Below, in pieces: positions 34,706-47,150 of a stretch of DNA of 64,000 bases. Both the position numbers and the translations under genes were made by a program. The number at the start of each line of letters is the position of its first letter. Positions within the stretch are counted from its first letter, which is position 1. The DNA is from Ophiostoma sp. CBS 140.51 (Eukaryota; Ascomycota; Sordariomycetes; Ophiostomatales; Ophiostomataceae): positions 124,001 through 188,000 of the forward strand of contig JANSLP010000005.1 of NCBI GenBank assembly GCA_029298735.1. Reading direction: 5' to 3'. Below the pieces are notes generated by a model. That model did no database searches. It had not been told where the DNA came from and saw only the letters and a list, made by a program, of their open reading frames with translations.

Positions 34706-37611
34706 GAGATAGACCCTTCCCTCCGCCCTCCCACCACCGCTGGCCAGGAACGGGCTGCCGCTGAGGCGCCGGCAAATTGGCAGTCGACCCCGATGCCCCG
34801 TCCTGGTGTCGGTGTCAGCTCGGACTAGCCCGTCTTCTTCTGCCTCTGCCTCTCTGTCTTTCTTTGGGGTATGGATTTTGATTGTGTTTTGTTATGTTCG
34901 GATCCGGTTTCTTTGGTTGTTTTTTACTGTTTTTGTTGCGCCTCTCTCTTTTGTGCAAGCAGGACTTCTGCTGCCCGGTTGTATTTTTTTCGGAACTCGC
35001 TTATCGTCCTTGTTCTTTTTCTTGTTCTCCCTTTTTTCCTCAAACTCCAGCCCCCGCGCGCCTCAAACGGCAGGCAGATGCGGGATGGCGTCCTCAATCA
35101 AGCAGGGCAAAACATGCCTTATTTTCTGAACCCTTTCCCGACTCCGTCCCCGCACTTCTTGTTTTGCCAACGTCGGTTTTATAACATACACCAGAAAGAG
35201 AGGGGCACAGATGTGTAACACCCCGCGGCGTTTGTTGCTTTCTTCTCCAGATATTTTATGCGGTGGAAGGGGTAGCTTGGTTCGATGGGCTCTCGATCGA
35301 AATGGCTGCATGATTGACTGGCCGTGCTGATAAGGGTAGGAGTATTCGCATTTCGATGGTTCGGATGCCTCTTTGTATCGGTTTGTCTTTTGGAGTTTGT
35401 ATCGTGTCGTCGGTATTCCTATTCTCATAGTTAATGTGTACCCTGGTCGGGTATGCTCGTCTCGGATCTTAATCAAGCTCTTCAAACATCTTCCCCGTGT
35501 CGTTGTCTCTTGTGACCTTGTGATGTATTCTGTGACTCTTGCCAGCCTCGCGTGTTGACAAGACATACCATGGCAGGACCTGCCTGAATGAGCATCGGGT
35601 CCGAGGCCCTACAATACTCGCGACGATGCGACAGTTTGTATTATAAATGGAATGGATGAAGTAGAAAAGGAAACACGATCTAAACGATCCAAGACGGAGA
35701 ACGGCTTCGATGAAAAGATCAGGTCCAGGCGAAGGGCCGATCCAAATCCGCCTTATGATTCACCTCCCCTCATTTTCGGACGTCGTACTTCGTACTTCTA
35801 GACCGTTCTTCGCGTTCTTCTCGTCCTCTTTTTCTTGACTCTTCTTGATTTTCTGTATTTTTCTGTAATCTTTTCCGTAAACTTTTGCTGATTCTGTTGC
35901 TTCCCCTCTTCGTTATCCGACGGTTGAACCCTGATTGTCGCGTGCACCTACCCAATTCTGCTTGGTGCCGTTCTGGCATCCGCCTGGCGCACCTGGCGCA
36001 GGCCGGCGGCGCTTTCAAGATAGCGATGCCGGTGGTCGATTTGGCGTGTGGGGATTTTGATAACGGATGGCCACAAAAAAAAAGGTTAAAAGAGAGAGAC
36101 GATAATCTCAAATCACGAAGGCGCGAAACTAGCCAAAAGACACGACAAATACTGGCCAGGGGTAGGAAAGGGCAGGAAAGGGCAGGAGCCCGAGAACGGA
36201 CCCGGCTGGTACGATGCAGATAGAACGAGGGAAGGAGCGTCTGGTCTGCTCTGGTCTTGTGCTGTCCTCATTCGTCTCGTCTTGTCTCTTCACCAGGCTC
36301 CATGCATCTTTTCTGGGGGTCCTTGGGTCCTCTTGGCGCAATTAGGGTCTATTGGCAGGCACCTGAGCGGTAGCTTGAGCGGCTGTCGTTTCCTTTTCTG
36401 AGAACAGAAGAGGTCTTCATTGACAGGCGCGCCTGCCAAAAGATACCCTTCCTAATCGGGAAAGTCCAGGCGGAGCACAGCACTTTTTAGCACTTTTTGG
36501 CCCATTGGTGCCCCCCATCGATGGCCCATCGATAGCTCTTTCTCCTCGCGAGTTCCTCACCTTCCTCAGCGCTACCCCACCTCGTCATCATTTTGGCCTT
36601 TTTCTGTCTTTTTTTGGGCCGTCTCGCCCTCGCCGCTGTCGCTCCGGCCAGTCGCGTTTGGGTCTTTTCGAGTTGTTGTTACTGTATTTTCGGGTTTTAA
36701 TGTTGCCTGCCCCCTCCTTCCCCAACTAATATACCCATCATCTAGCATCAACTAATTAGAACGCGGCGTGCCACTCGCACTACGTAAACGGTTTCCAAGA
36801 GTAGAGTCCCTGGGTTGCACCTGCCCTGCGAACGTGCCTATGCCGTCAGTAGCCCGTCGATAAGGCAAGAGACACGAGCCCGGCCCTGTCTTAGAAGGAA
36901 GGAGCTCCTCAACAGCGCAATCAAGTCTGTTTTCTCAAGTTTTTTTCTGTTCCTGTGCCAGTTTTGTGCCACTCCTCGTAGCTAGCTCCCTCCACTTGTT
37001 TGCCCAATGCCAGACGATTGTCTCGTCACAACGCAGTCAATGTAGGGTTGCCACCTCCAAAAAGAAACCAAAAAGACCAAAAGGTCAAAGTGCTCCACAA
37101 AGATCCCCAGTAATACTGGCAGTAGAATCGTGGTCGCGCCTTCCCCATCGATGCTCTTTGTCCGGGTACGGCGTCCTGGCCTGCTCCTTCCCCTCCTGCT
37201 GCCAACAGGCCCCCCTTCCCTCCTCCATATTTAGGTCCCAATTTCTCTCTCTTTTTTCCTTTTTTTGGGGACTGTCTCCCGGATCTTCCTTTCTTCTTTT
37301 CTTTTTTTCTTCTTTTAATTCTTCAGCCCGCGGAGCAACCAATTGACCCCTTAAGTACCTCAGTACCTCCTCTCACAGCGTCATCGTCTGTGACACCGAC
37401 CCTCCCGCCTCGTCCTGCTCGGTTCGAATAGCTCGATTGAGTAACTCGCCCCTCTTTTTCTTTCCACCTCTTCTCTTTTCTTCTCTTTCTTCTCTCCATC
37501 TTTAACATTTTTCTTACGCGTTGGTTGCCGTCGTCGTCGTCGTCGCCTTCCTCGCCTCAATTGCTCCTTCCTCGCGCCGATCTCTCGCTCCTCATTGCTC
37601 TTTCCTGACAC
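34706..37611. other. intergenic, long upstream region of GABA transaminase
   Basis: It holds the T-rich 3' flank of the CBF1-like gene, then non-coding DNA. A 12-bp perfect palindrome CAGGCGCGCCTG lies at about 36425-36440. Strong CT tracts from about 37240 to 37610 fit a fungal promoter or leader for the transaminase. No gene is supported. Confidence 0.6.
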
Positions 37612-37619
37612 TATATAAA
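37612..37619 (+). promoter_or_regulatory. TATATAAA element abutting the first ATG of the transaminase
   Basis: TATATAAA ends two bases before ATG 37622. If it works as a TATA box, transcription would start downstream of that ATG and initiate translation at a later Met. See the finding on dual isoforms. Confidence 0.45.
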
Positions 37620-37621
37620 CA

Positions 37622-39217
37622 ATGGTCGCAGTCTCTGCTCTCCGGGGCGGCAGCCGCCATCTGGTTCGCTCTTTCCTCAAGCCTACCGCCTCCTTTTCTT
37701 CATCTGCTTCTTCTTCTTCATCTTCTCTCCTCCGTCACTCTTCGGCACGCCGTCTCCCTACCTCGTCCGTCTTCCGCATCATGGGCTCTGCTCCCTACTC
37801 CTCGTCGGCCGACCAGCTGTCGACGCTGCTGGCCAACGAGCCCAGCGGCCCCTCGATCAAGGTGGCCATCCCCGGCCCCAAGGCCAAGGCCGTCGCCGAG
37901 GACCTTGACACTGTCTTCGACACTCGTGCCCTGAACATGGTCGCCGACTACCGCAAGTCGCACGGCAACTACATTACCGACCCTGATGGCAACGTGCTGC
38001 TGGACGTCTACGCCCAGATTGCCTCCATCCCCGTTGGCTACAACAACCCTGCCCTGCTGGCTGCTGCTCAGTCTGAGGAGATGGTCCAGGCTCTGATCAA
38101 CCGCCCGGCTCTGGGCAACTTCCCCTCGGTCGACTGGGCCGACAACCTGCGCTCCGGCGTGCTCAAGGTCGCTCCCCCCGGCCTCGACCAGGTCTTCACT
38201 GCTCTGGCTGGCTCGGACGCCAACGAGACTGCCTACAAGGCTGCTTTCATGTGGCGCCGCCAGAAGGAGCGGGGTGGCCCCAAGGTCGAGTTCACTGAGG
38301 AGGAGATGAACAGCTGCATGACCAACGCTGGTCCTGGTGCCCCCAACCTGTCCATCATGTCCTTCAAGTCGGCCTTCCACGGCCGTCTGTTTGGCTCGCT
38401 CTCGACCACCCGCTCCAAGCCCATCCACAAGCTGGATATTCCTGCCTTTGACTGGCCCCGCGCCACCTTCCCCGAGATCAAGTACCCGCTTGAGGAGCAC
38501 GCCGAGGAGAACGCCAAGGCTGAGGCTGCTGCTTTGGCTGAGGTCGAGGACCTGATCCTCAACTTCCACGCCCCGCCCGCCGCCGTCATTGTTGAGCCCA
38601 TCCAGTCCGAGGGCGGTGACAACCACGCCTCGCCCGCCTTCTTCCGCGGCCTGCGCGAGGTTACTCGCAAGCACGGTGTTCTCTTCATCGTCGACGAGGT
38701 GCAGACTGGTGTCGGTGCTACCGGCAAGTTCTGGGCCCACGAGCACTGGAACCTGCCCCACCCGCCTGACATGGTCACCTTCTCCAAGAAGGCCCAGACC
38801 GCCGGCTACTACTTTGGCAACCCCGAGCTGCGCCCCAACAAGCCCTACCGCCAGTTCAACACCTGGATGGGCGACCCGGCCCGCACCCTGCTCTTCCGCG
38901 CCATCATCGACTACATCCAGAAGAACGACCTCGTCGCCCAGACCGCCCGCGTCGGCGACTACCTCTACGGCAAGCTCGAGAAGCTGGCCGCCCAGTATCC
39001 CGGCCAGTTTGCCAACCTGCGCGGCAAGGGCCAGGGCACTTTCATTGCCTTTGACAACCCGAAGCGCGACCAGTTCCTGGCCACTGCCAAGAAGTTTGGT
39101 GTCAACATTGGCGGCTCTGGCGCCAACGCTGTCCGTCTCCGGCCCATGCTCATCTTCCAGGAGAAGCACGCCGACATCCTGATCGATGCCCTCGAGAAGG
39201 TCGTCAAGGCGCTGTAA
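37622..39217 (+). CDS. UGA1: 4-aminobutyrate transaminase (GABA-T)
   Basis: This PLP-dependent class III aminotransferase converts GABA and 2-oxoglutarate to succinate semialdehyde and glutamate (GABA shunt, nitrogen use). One exon encodes 531 aa, longer than the roughly 470-500 aa usual for fungal cytosolic forms. The extra N-terminus (1-60) is Arg/Ser/Ala-rich without acidic residues, which looks like a mitochondrial presequence. An internal Met54 (RIMGSAPYSS) has A at -3 and would give 478 aa. Core motifs: NYITDPDGNVLLDVYAQIAS, TALAGSDANETAYKAAF, FKSAFHGRLFGSLSTT, AAVIVEPIQSEGGDN, FIVDEVQTGVGATGKFWAHE with the PLP-ring Asp, and FSKKAQTAGYYF carrying the Schiff-base Lys (K389 or K390). The C-terminal VRLRPMLIF is intact. 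Codon use is very strongly C-ending, suggesting high expression. Confidence 0.96.
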   Translation: MVAVSALRGGSRHLVRSFLKPTASFSSSASSSSSSLLRHSSARRLPTSSVFRIMGSAPYSSSADQLSTLLANEPSGPSIKVAIPGPKAKAVAEDLDTVFDTRALNMVADYRKSHGNYITDPDGNVLLDVYAQIASIPVGYNNPALLAAAQSEEMVQALINRPALGNFPSVDWADNLRSGVLKVAPPGLDQVFTALAGSDANETAYKAAFMWRRQKERGGPKVEFTEEEMNSCMTNAGPGAPNLSIMSFKSAFHGRLFGSLSTTRSKPIHKLDIPAFDWPRATFPEIKYPLEEHAEENAKAEAAALAEVEDLILNFHAPPAAVIVEPIQSEGGDNHASPAFFRGLREVTRKHGVLFIVDEVQTGVGATGKFWAHEHWNLPHPPDMVTFSKKAQTAGYYFGNPELRPNKPYRQFNTWMGDPARTLLFRAIIDYIQKNDLVAQTARVGDYLYGKLEKLAAQYPGQFANLRGKGQGTFIAFDNPKRDQFLATAKKFGVNIGGSGANAVRLRPMLIFQEKHADILIDALEKVVKAL

Positions 39218-39985
39218 AGTGGTCGGTGACACGCAAACAAACACAAACGAACAAAATGACGAATAAATGACCAAAAAAATATGAGCGGGAGATGGAACCA
39301 TCTAATGAATGGGAAACGAAACGAACGCGCAGCTGCGCAGAGAGAAGGGATGGACTGATTTTCTGTACTCATGGTGTTATTAGCTTTTGCCAGGATAGTA
39401 TTGCATTTTCTTTGGTGCCTTTTTATGGTACATATATAATTCAAGCCAAATTTGAAATCACATTTGAACACATTTTTATCGAGTTTGTTATGTAAATTAA
39501 TTTTGCTTGTGAAGATTTGTTTGAAAATAGCGACCTTTTGTTGACCACCGTATGTTTTGCCACCAACGAGACGTGTGCACTGTTACCAATGCTGGTATTT
39601 GATATGAACGTAAGAATGCAGTGGAAAAGAGAAAGCACCATAGATGACGTAAAAAAGTAGACACAGAAACCCAGGAACTCATGCACACCCGAACCGATGC
39701 TATAAATTATAATGCGAAAGAGAAAAGAAATACTCGAGACAAATGTACTCCGGCTTTGGACCATACCCCCTTTTTGTAGATAAAGCAGATAAAAAATGCA
39801 TGAAAGAAAATATTAAACGTAAAACGAATTAACCCAGGAAAAGAAGAAATCGAGAAAAAGAAACAGATATAAAAGGCCCATACTAAAGTGATAAACACCG
39901 AAAGATAATAGAACTTAAACAATAAAAAACGAATGGGATCAGAAACGTCCCTTTTTATAGCTGCGCGCACGACCTTCCCCTCTTT
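39218..39985. other. convergent intergenic spacer
   Basis: AT-rich 3' flanks of GABA transaminase and SET2. Nothing else is seen. Confidence 0.65.
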
Positions 39986-42900
39986 CTACTGCCCGGCCGT
40001 ACCGCTCACGGCAACCGGCTGTGCTTGGCCAGATGACGGCCCATTTTGCTTGCTCTGCTCCTCAAAGTCGCGCATAGCATCCTCGTTCTCCCGCCGCAGT
40101 GCCTCCTCTTCCTCTTCCCGTTGCCGACGCGCGGCGGCACGAGAGGCGTCTTCTTCTTCAGCTGGCGGAGGTGGTGGCGGTGGCGGCGTGGGCGGCGTCA
40201 GAGTACCGGCTGCCACGACAACTTCATCCTTGAGCCGCTTGATCAACGGTGTCTCGGACGGCGTCAGGCTCGGCGAGTCTACACCGCCAAAAGCAGTAGC
40301 AGCAGCAGCGCCGTTGCCTCGTTTACTGGCATCGCCGCCGCCAATACCGCTGTCGGCCCGTTTGCGTTTCCGGTCCGAGGTTTCGGGAGAGACTGTCGAT
40401 GCTGCCTTGTCACCGTCGTCGCTTAGCGCCATGTCGTCCATAGCGGCGAGGTCGTCGTCTTTGCTCGCAATCGTTGCTACTGCAGCTGACGAGCCTCCTG
40501 TACCCGTCATCTCGACGTCCTTGCTGCCCGCATTGGTGCCAGAAGCCGAAGACGACGAGACAGCAGCATCCTTCCCGTCGCGGCCAGCCTTACCAGCCTT
40601 CTTCTTCTCGTGCTCCTGGAACTTTTTGACCGCCCGCTCAAAGTAATCGTGGACGTACACCTTCATCTTCTTCACCAGCATCGGCGTGATGGCGTTGGGA
40701 TCGTCGACACGGTTGTTCTTGTAATCCGAGGCGACAATCTTCTTGCTGATATCTTTGCCGAGCCTCTTAATCTCTTCTCGCGGTAGCTTGTTACGGTATC
40801 TATCCGTAACGGATTTGATGTGTGGGTGGAGCTGTCAAAGTTAGTGTGTGTAATGAAAAATAAAGACGGGAGAGTCGGACGCACAGTATTTTCGTAAATC
40901 TTTTGCTGTTTCTCAACAGGGAGGGACCGCCACCGCTCGCTCTTGGGCTCCTGGACGGGCGTCTTGGCGGCTTGTGGGGTGTGCGTAACAGAAGGGCGTG
41001 CAGGAGCCTCCTTAGTGATCCTGTTGATGATTTCCTGAACAGCATCCATGTCCTGCTGTGCCTTGGACGGTCCCTTGACATTCTCAGCAGTTGCCGTCGG
41101 CTTTTTCCATGTCGTCGCACCGCTTTTGTTATAATAGTACACGTTGCCCTTGGGATCAGTCGCAGAGTACCAGCCGGATGGCAGGCTCTGTGTGGCGTTT
41201 TGGTTGCTGTTGTTGATGTTGTTCATCTGTTTCCGCTGGTTCCGCGGTGTTCCGTTGTTGATGTTGTTGGGGTTGTTGGCGCCGCCGTTGAAGAAGTTGC
41301 TATTCCGCTGCGGGATGTTGCTACGTGGGCCCTTGGGGACATTCAGGCCATGCAGCGGCGAAATGGCGCGCTGGCGTGGTGTGCTTGTGCCGTCGATGCT
41401 TTCATTTGTCTGAACATCGCGGCCACGGCGGTCTTCAAACGCGCTGGCCGGCGCGTTCGGGTCAAACTTCTTGCGCGGGATGCGGTAGGCCGTCTGGAGC
41501 TTGTCCCACTCTTCCAGGAGCCGCTTTGACTCGGCAGCGACGTCCTCATGCTCCGACGTTGTCAAGTCCTTGATGGCTAGCTCGATATTGGAGTCCGAGA
41601 TCTTGTTCTTGGTCAAACGTGGGAACATGTAGAGAATGTCAAGCACCTGCAGCACGACATTGTTGTCGTCCTTGAAGAGTGTCAGGATGGAACAGAGAAT
41701 CTGGTAGCCGTGCATGCGGACCACGCGGTGGAGGACACGCTCGTCGTCCCGCGCGGCCTGGATACGCGCCAGAAGCTTGACGGCAATCCACTTTTCCTTG
41801 CACTGCATAAGCGTGGCCATGACCTTGGTGACGCCATCCTCGGTAAGGCCCGACTGCTGCAGGCCACTGATATACTCCTCTTCGTCCTCGTTGGGCTTCT
41901 TGCGGCGCTGCTTCTTGGAGACGGTCGTGTCCCAGCTGTCTGGATCATCGATGCCGAGGGCCTCGATCGTCGCCAAGGATAGCTTCGTCGCGCGCTCGGT
42001 CTGGGTCTTGCCACCGATGAAGCCCGTGCAGTTGGGTTCGCCGCAGTAGCAGGGCTGGGGGTCAGCGCCGTAGCGGTCGACGTTGTAGTCGAACACGAGC
42101 TCTTCGCCTGCCCGGATCGACCGGCCAGCAAATATACCCATACGCAGCTTGTTGCCGACCACCCACTTGTCGACGTAGCAGTTGGGGTTGCACGAGTGGT
42201 TACAGAAGCGGCCCAGGTTGCCCTTGCGTGTGGCATCGACGAACTCGCTCTTGGTGAGGGACATGAAGTAAAAGTGCTTTATGCCCTCCTCGTCGTACTG
42301 GATCATGCGTCGCCGGAAGGTGGGCTCGTTGATGACTTCGCCGATATACTCGAAGATAAACTCGTTTTGGTGCAGGTCCGCGTCGGCGCGGAGGCCAAAA
42401 CCCTTCTTTTCCGTCTTGATCACAGATACGCTTGCATATTGCCTCTGCTGGAATCTTTGGTTCTGGCAGTGCTCTCCGCAATTGCAGCCGCCCTCCACAC
42501 ACTCCATCTTTGTTGCGCGGTTGATGCAGTCGCTGTCCTCGCCGCAAGACATGTTGCGCCCGTCGCCTAAAGGTTGCGTTAGTAGCCAGGTAAGGCAAAA
42601 GTGAGACCTAAACCGACCAAAAATTCGTCCGAAAATCACACAGGGGCACTAGCACGCACGTATTTCTTCTGCACAGTCGCAGTCAAATGCATCGTGGTCC
42701 GATGAACCCATATTCTTAGAACCGTACAAACAGTCTGCGATGACCTGGAACTGGCTCGTGGCCTCGGCTGTGGCGTTGGGGAGTTGGTCGAAGAGCGTCC
42801 GGTTCGGCCTTGAGGATGGCGTCGCCGATCGCGACGCCTTGGCTGACGATTTTCGGTTTGGCCGGGGCGCGGCTGCGCTGGTGTCTGGGGTCGAGATGTC

Positions 42901-43143
42901 GCTCGGTGATGGTTTCACGTCGTCGTCGGGTGACCGGCTGCGCGACGCCGTCTCGTCTTTTGATCCGTTGGGCGTAGCAGACCCTCCTCCTCCTCCTCCT
43001 CCTAGGAAGGGGCTGCCCTCGTTCTTCACGGCCACCCGTCCACCATGGCTGGCTCGTGTGCCGTTCGTCCTTGCGCCGGCGGTCGTCATGTTTGCTGCGT
43101 TTCGGTGTGAGGCGTCGTCTGGTATCCGCACATCGTCGTCCAT
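39986..43143 (-). CDS. SET2: histone H3 Lys36 methyltransferase SET2
   Basis: SET2 travels with elongating RNA polymerase II and methylates H3K36. The exons 43143..42660, 42566..40885 and 40831..39986 give 1003 aa. Introns of 93 and 53 nt both use GTGCGT donors; the joins restore CAEEIRDGRNMSCGEDSDC and YENT-LHPHIKSV. Domains in order: disordered Ser/Asp-rich N-terminus with a Gly run; AWS (about 150-200, SDCINRATKMECVEGGCNCG); SET (about 200-325) with RFCNHSCNPNCY near 281 and the GEELVFDYN motif; post-SET CYCGEPNCTGFIGG (about 333-346); a helical middle resembling the TFIIS N-terminal fold; WW near 610-645 (LPSGWYSATDPKGNVYYYN); and SRI (about 700-800, HIKSVTDRYRNKL), which binds phosphorylated Pol II CTD. 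The last ~200 residues are low-complexity with a polyproline run. The C-terminal tail is longer than I would expect from yeast. Confidence 0.96.
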
Positions 43144-45010
43144 CTGCTGCTACTCTTCTGTCTTCTGTGTCGTATCGATCGTCGGCGTCGTCGTCGTTAT
43201 CGCCAATGCCGACGTCGTTCGTTCTCAGGTAAGTCCGGGGATGGGAGAGAGAGGAGTTTGTTTCGATCTCAGACCGCTCTCATGCAAGACGCGGTGGCTT
43301 CGTTCGTTTTTTAGGGCCGAAGCGGGTGGGTTACCCAGCAGTGATCTCAGGGTAGCAGCTTGTCACAGGTCGGACTAGCATAGAATCGAGATCCGTCCCC
43401 TCGTTCTTCGTTCTTCGTTCTTCAAAAAGAGTCCAGAATCGTCTTCTCCTGCGCCGACCGAAGCGGATAGGGGAGTTCGGTCGAGGGATGGTTCAAGGTT
43501 GGCCTCGAAGGTCGTGTTTTCGTCTCGAGTCGTGCGGCGCCGTCGAGCGTGGTTGCGGGCTGAAAGGGGGGACAGAATGCGTGCCAGGAGCGACGGATGG
43601 TCGAGATGGCAAAGGAGAAAGCGTCGAAGCTGGCTGACGCGATGCAAAAACGGGCGTGGAGGCGTGGATATTAAACTTCTGGGGCTTTTTTTTTCTGCTT
43701 GACGTTGCGTGCGGGTGAGGAAAGGCGTGTCGCTCTAACGCGCGACGGCGTTATCAAAAATTTCGCCCGGAAAAAGGTCCCCTATTCTGCAGGGGGCGAA
43801 GGGACCTGCTAGATCGCCGTAACGATAGCCAATGCTGCAATGCTGCAAAGGGTGCCGTCGTTGTCTACGACAAACTGTTTGGTGAAGAAATAAAAGGGGG
43901 AAGAGTTGAGGATGGAAATTTGGGACAGGATCAAAATAGAAGGATGCTCTACGCTTGAATGTCCATTGCGCCTTCCGTACTTTCTGTCCTTCCGTTTTGT
44001 TCGTCTGTCTTGTCCTTCGTGCCTTCCTCACGTTGTCCTTGGGCTCGACCGCAGAAGGTGCGCCGCCGCGCTCTTACCAAAACGCGTGCGCGCAGTTCCC
44101 TGTCGCAGACCTAATGTATTGTCCCCTGTCAGCAGGCGCGACCGCCCATTTGAACCCACTGAGGACGCTGTAATACCACGGGTCCTAGCGCGCTCTCCGC
44201 GTCGGATTAGCAGTAATTGCGACCGCCGGCAGCGTGCCTTCCGCCCCAGGTCGCCACTCCCTGTCTGCTATTGTAATACTGTCAACGAGAGAGTGCCACT
44301 CTTTCAATCTCAACTTTCCAACACGCGAAATGCTTGCGAGTGGCAAGCGCTACCCGTACCCGCAGTGGTTCTTCCCGCCTCGGTCTCGCTTACAATTGCG
44401 TTTCTCAATGATACCGACTTCACCTCTAACCACATGGTGACTTGGTGGTGTTCTGCCCAAAACAAGTCTTTTTTGCCCAGTGACACCATCACGGTGATTT
44501 GCTGTTTACCTGTATTCTGAGCCATGGCATTTTCGACAATAGCACTTGCTATTTTCGGCCTTTCTGGCTGAGAGCTGGGCCTTGCCCCACTTTCGTCTGA
44601 TCCCGGTAAGCTGAATTGCCCTGTGCTGTCAAATCTGTCAACGACTTCGTTGCGGGTTCCGCTTGCCTTGTCAACGACTGTGGCAGCCTTGTCTGTGAGT
44701 TGTCAGCCAGTTCGTCTCAACTGGAGAAACCTTTATGGCCTTCCACGTGGCGGGTTGGATATGCGCTTGAGAAACGCAAATATTGGGTTTTAGGCGAAGC
44801 TTTTCTTCCAAGCTTTTCTATATTTGTCGTTGTGCGTTTCCAGGGTCCCATCCGGAGTAAGATGGGGTGCTTCGACGGCCAGACCGCTCTTTGTTCTGCC
44901 CCAGGGTCTGCCGTCTGGACATCTTTCGTGAAACCAAATTTCGAGCCGGGTCGAACAAAATTTCCAGACTGTGAAATATATCAAAGTTGAATGTATGAAA
45001 ATCAAACAAA

Positions 45011-45399
45011 CTAGCTGCAACTTGTCAGCGTGTTGCATTTCGGGAACGTTGACGTGTCGTCGGTTTCCTTGTCCGGGCCGAGCATCCACAGGTCCGTGTA
45101 GGTCGGGTCTTTGTTGAGTTTTGACACTTGGTTCTTGATACAACGGTCGAGTCCAACAGTTGCAGACGCAGATGCAGGAGGTAGACGATGCAATGCACCA
45201 CCTCCGAGCACTTGCAGTTGCAGGCCGAGGGACGGCTTAGGCTGGAAGCTCGCATTGGCGCACAATACCGGGGGCCACAACGCACAAACTGCACGCAAAA
45301 CTTGGTGAGTCGTGTCAGCCCTTGGAACTTCAAGGTTGAAAAAGGTTAAAAAAGTGCAACCGGTGAGTGGCGCACCAGCCTGTCGGATCCTGCGATTTG
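45011..45399 (-). other. codon-biased orphan reading frame, no ATG
   Basis: On the minus strand a frame is open from just after a TAA at about 45400 to TAG at 45011, with no ATG. The last ~45 codons prefer C/G third bases strongly, like the real genes here (CIKNQVSKLNKDPTYTDLW, then GPDKETDDTSTFPKCN). A TGCAG that could be a splice acceptor lies near 45290. It could be the last exon of an unrecognised gene or a relic. No family resemblance is seen. Confidence 0.25.
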
Positions 45400-47122
45400 C
45401 TAGCTGCTCCTGTTAGAACGAGGCAAGTGCCGTCTTGCCAACGCATCGTGCAGAAATTATGTGGAGAAGAGACCAAGCAAGAATAAGAAGGCAAGTAAGG
45501 CAGTGCAATGATGTAAAGAACAGATAGCTTGTGAGAATGAAAAAAAGAAGAGAGAAGGGGGAGCAAGGAAAGTATAAATCAACGTACCCTTTTGGCGTCG
45601 CCCACTTTGGTCCAAAACAAAACGGTATTTTCCTCATATATCGACTTTTGAAACCATCTCGAGATGGCCCACCTTTTTATACTTTCGAATCTTCGAATCG
45701 GCTCGACAAATCGGCCTTCCTCACGCCTTACCACGCCTTGCAACCCCCGGCTCGGCTCTCACTTTCTCGATCCAGGCCAAAGGAGCACGGAAGAACCGTT
45801 GGCGTGTGCTTTTTGTGCTCTTCTGTGTTTCTTTTGTTCTTTCCCCCTCCCTTACCCACCGCCTAGGGAGTAGCTGCCGGAGGAGTGACCGCTTGGAAGC
45901 TGCTTCAGGCTTGCCATTGGCAGATGCCGAACACCAAACGAGCCATTCACACTTCGCGAAGCATCCTGGTCTCGACTTTGGCCGCCGAATCTGGCCTCTT
46001 GTCCCACTTTTCCGCGCAACTCGTTCAGCCCTTTCGACTTTCGTCGTCCGTCGTTGCACGTCAAGTTAACGTTAAACTCCCGGACAGTCCCGTAGCGGGA
46101 AATTAGAAGGGAAAATAAAAGGAGCTCAGAACGACATCTCCTCTCCCACTCTGCCCTACGTCGACGGGTAGGGCGACAAGGCAAGGCCAAGCCACAAGGC
46201 CAGCAACAGACTCCCAGAGCCTGGCCGATCGGCGGTAGCCTTTCTTCTCTTTTTGTGTCACACAAGGGTTGACTTGGACCAAGGTGGAAAGGCTGAGAGA
46301 AAGAGAGAGGGAGAGAGAACGAAAAGGGGGCTCACCCACGAGGAGGCCGCGGTGTTGCTGTTGCAAGGTAAGAGCGGCTTCGGCGGCTTGTTGATATTCT
46401 GTTTTGTTCTGCCCTGTTGCCAGTGCAGCAGCTTGTCTCTTTTGCTTTTTTATTGATTCTTTTCCCCGTCCTGTCTTTCTTTCTTCAATTCCCGCTTCCA
46501 TGTCCTTTTCGCAATCCTTCATTCTTTGCTCACTCTGCAGGCCTCCATCTGATGTCATCGCTTTCACAGCGGGAGCAGCGGCCGGGACTTTGAAAGGGTG
46601 GGCGGGTGGCCGAATGGAGAGCGAGCAAAAACAAGAATTCCAGGTTCGCCAGGGCTTGACCCAAGCAAAGACTAGACACAGACACGCACGGCGCAAAACA
46701 ATGACAAAAGCAGACTGACACAGAGGTGGGAGGAGGGGCCAAGAACCATTTTGCGCCGACGTGCTCTGCGAAATGGGCCTTTCTGGGGGTGTCAGGCGGT
46801 TTTAGTTGGGCGGCCTCCATTGGCTGGCTGCACCATCGTGCAGCGTGCATACACATGCCTGCATGCATGCAGGTTGTGTTAGAGGGTGCGTCCAGCAGAC
46901 CACTTATTTTCAGCAGCAAAGCTGGCTGGGCTGCAGGCGACAGATAGAGCGGACCAGTTCGATGCAGCGATGCAAGTGCAGGCGAGCTAGAATGATACAA
47001 TAAGTGCATTCTCTGAAGCCTCTGAAGAAGGAGAAGAAGAGAAAGAGAGACATCGGAGGAAGAAAAAGCAAGCGGGCAGTATGCAGTGGCGGTCTCCACA
47101 CTCACCTCGCTCACTGCCTTTC

Positions 47123-47150
47123 TTGCCTTGCCTTGCCTTGCCTCTTGTGC
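47123..47150. repeat. CCTTG pentamer tandem repeat
   Basis: About five copies of CTTGC/CCTTG in tandem, in non-coding DNA. Simple microsatellite. Confidence 0.75.

Noticed and set aside
37718..39301. A 527-codon frame antisense to GABA transaminase
   Set aside because: Same codon-bias shadow effect; the sense frame is an unmistakable aminotransferase.
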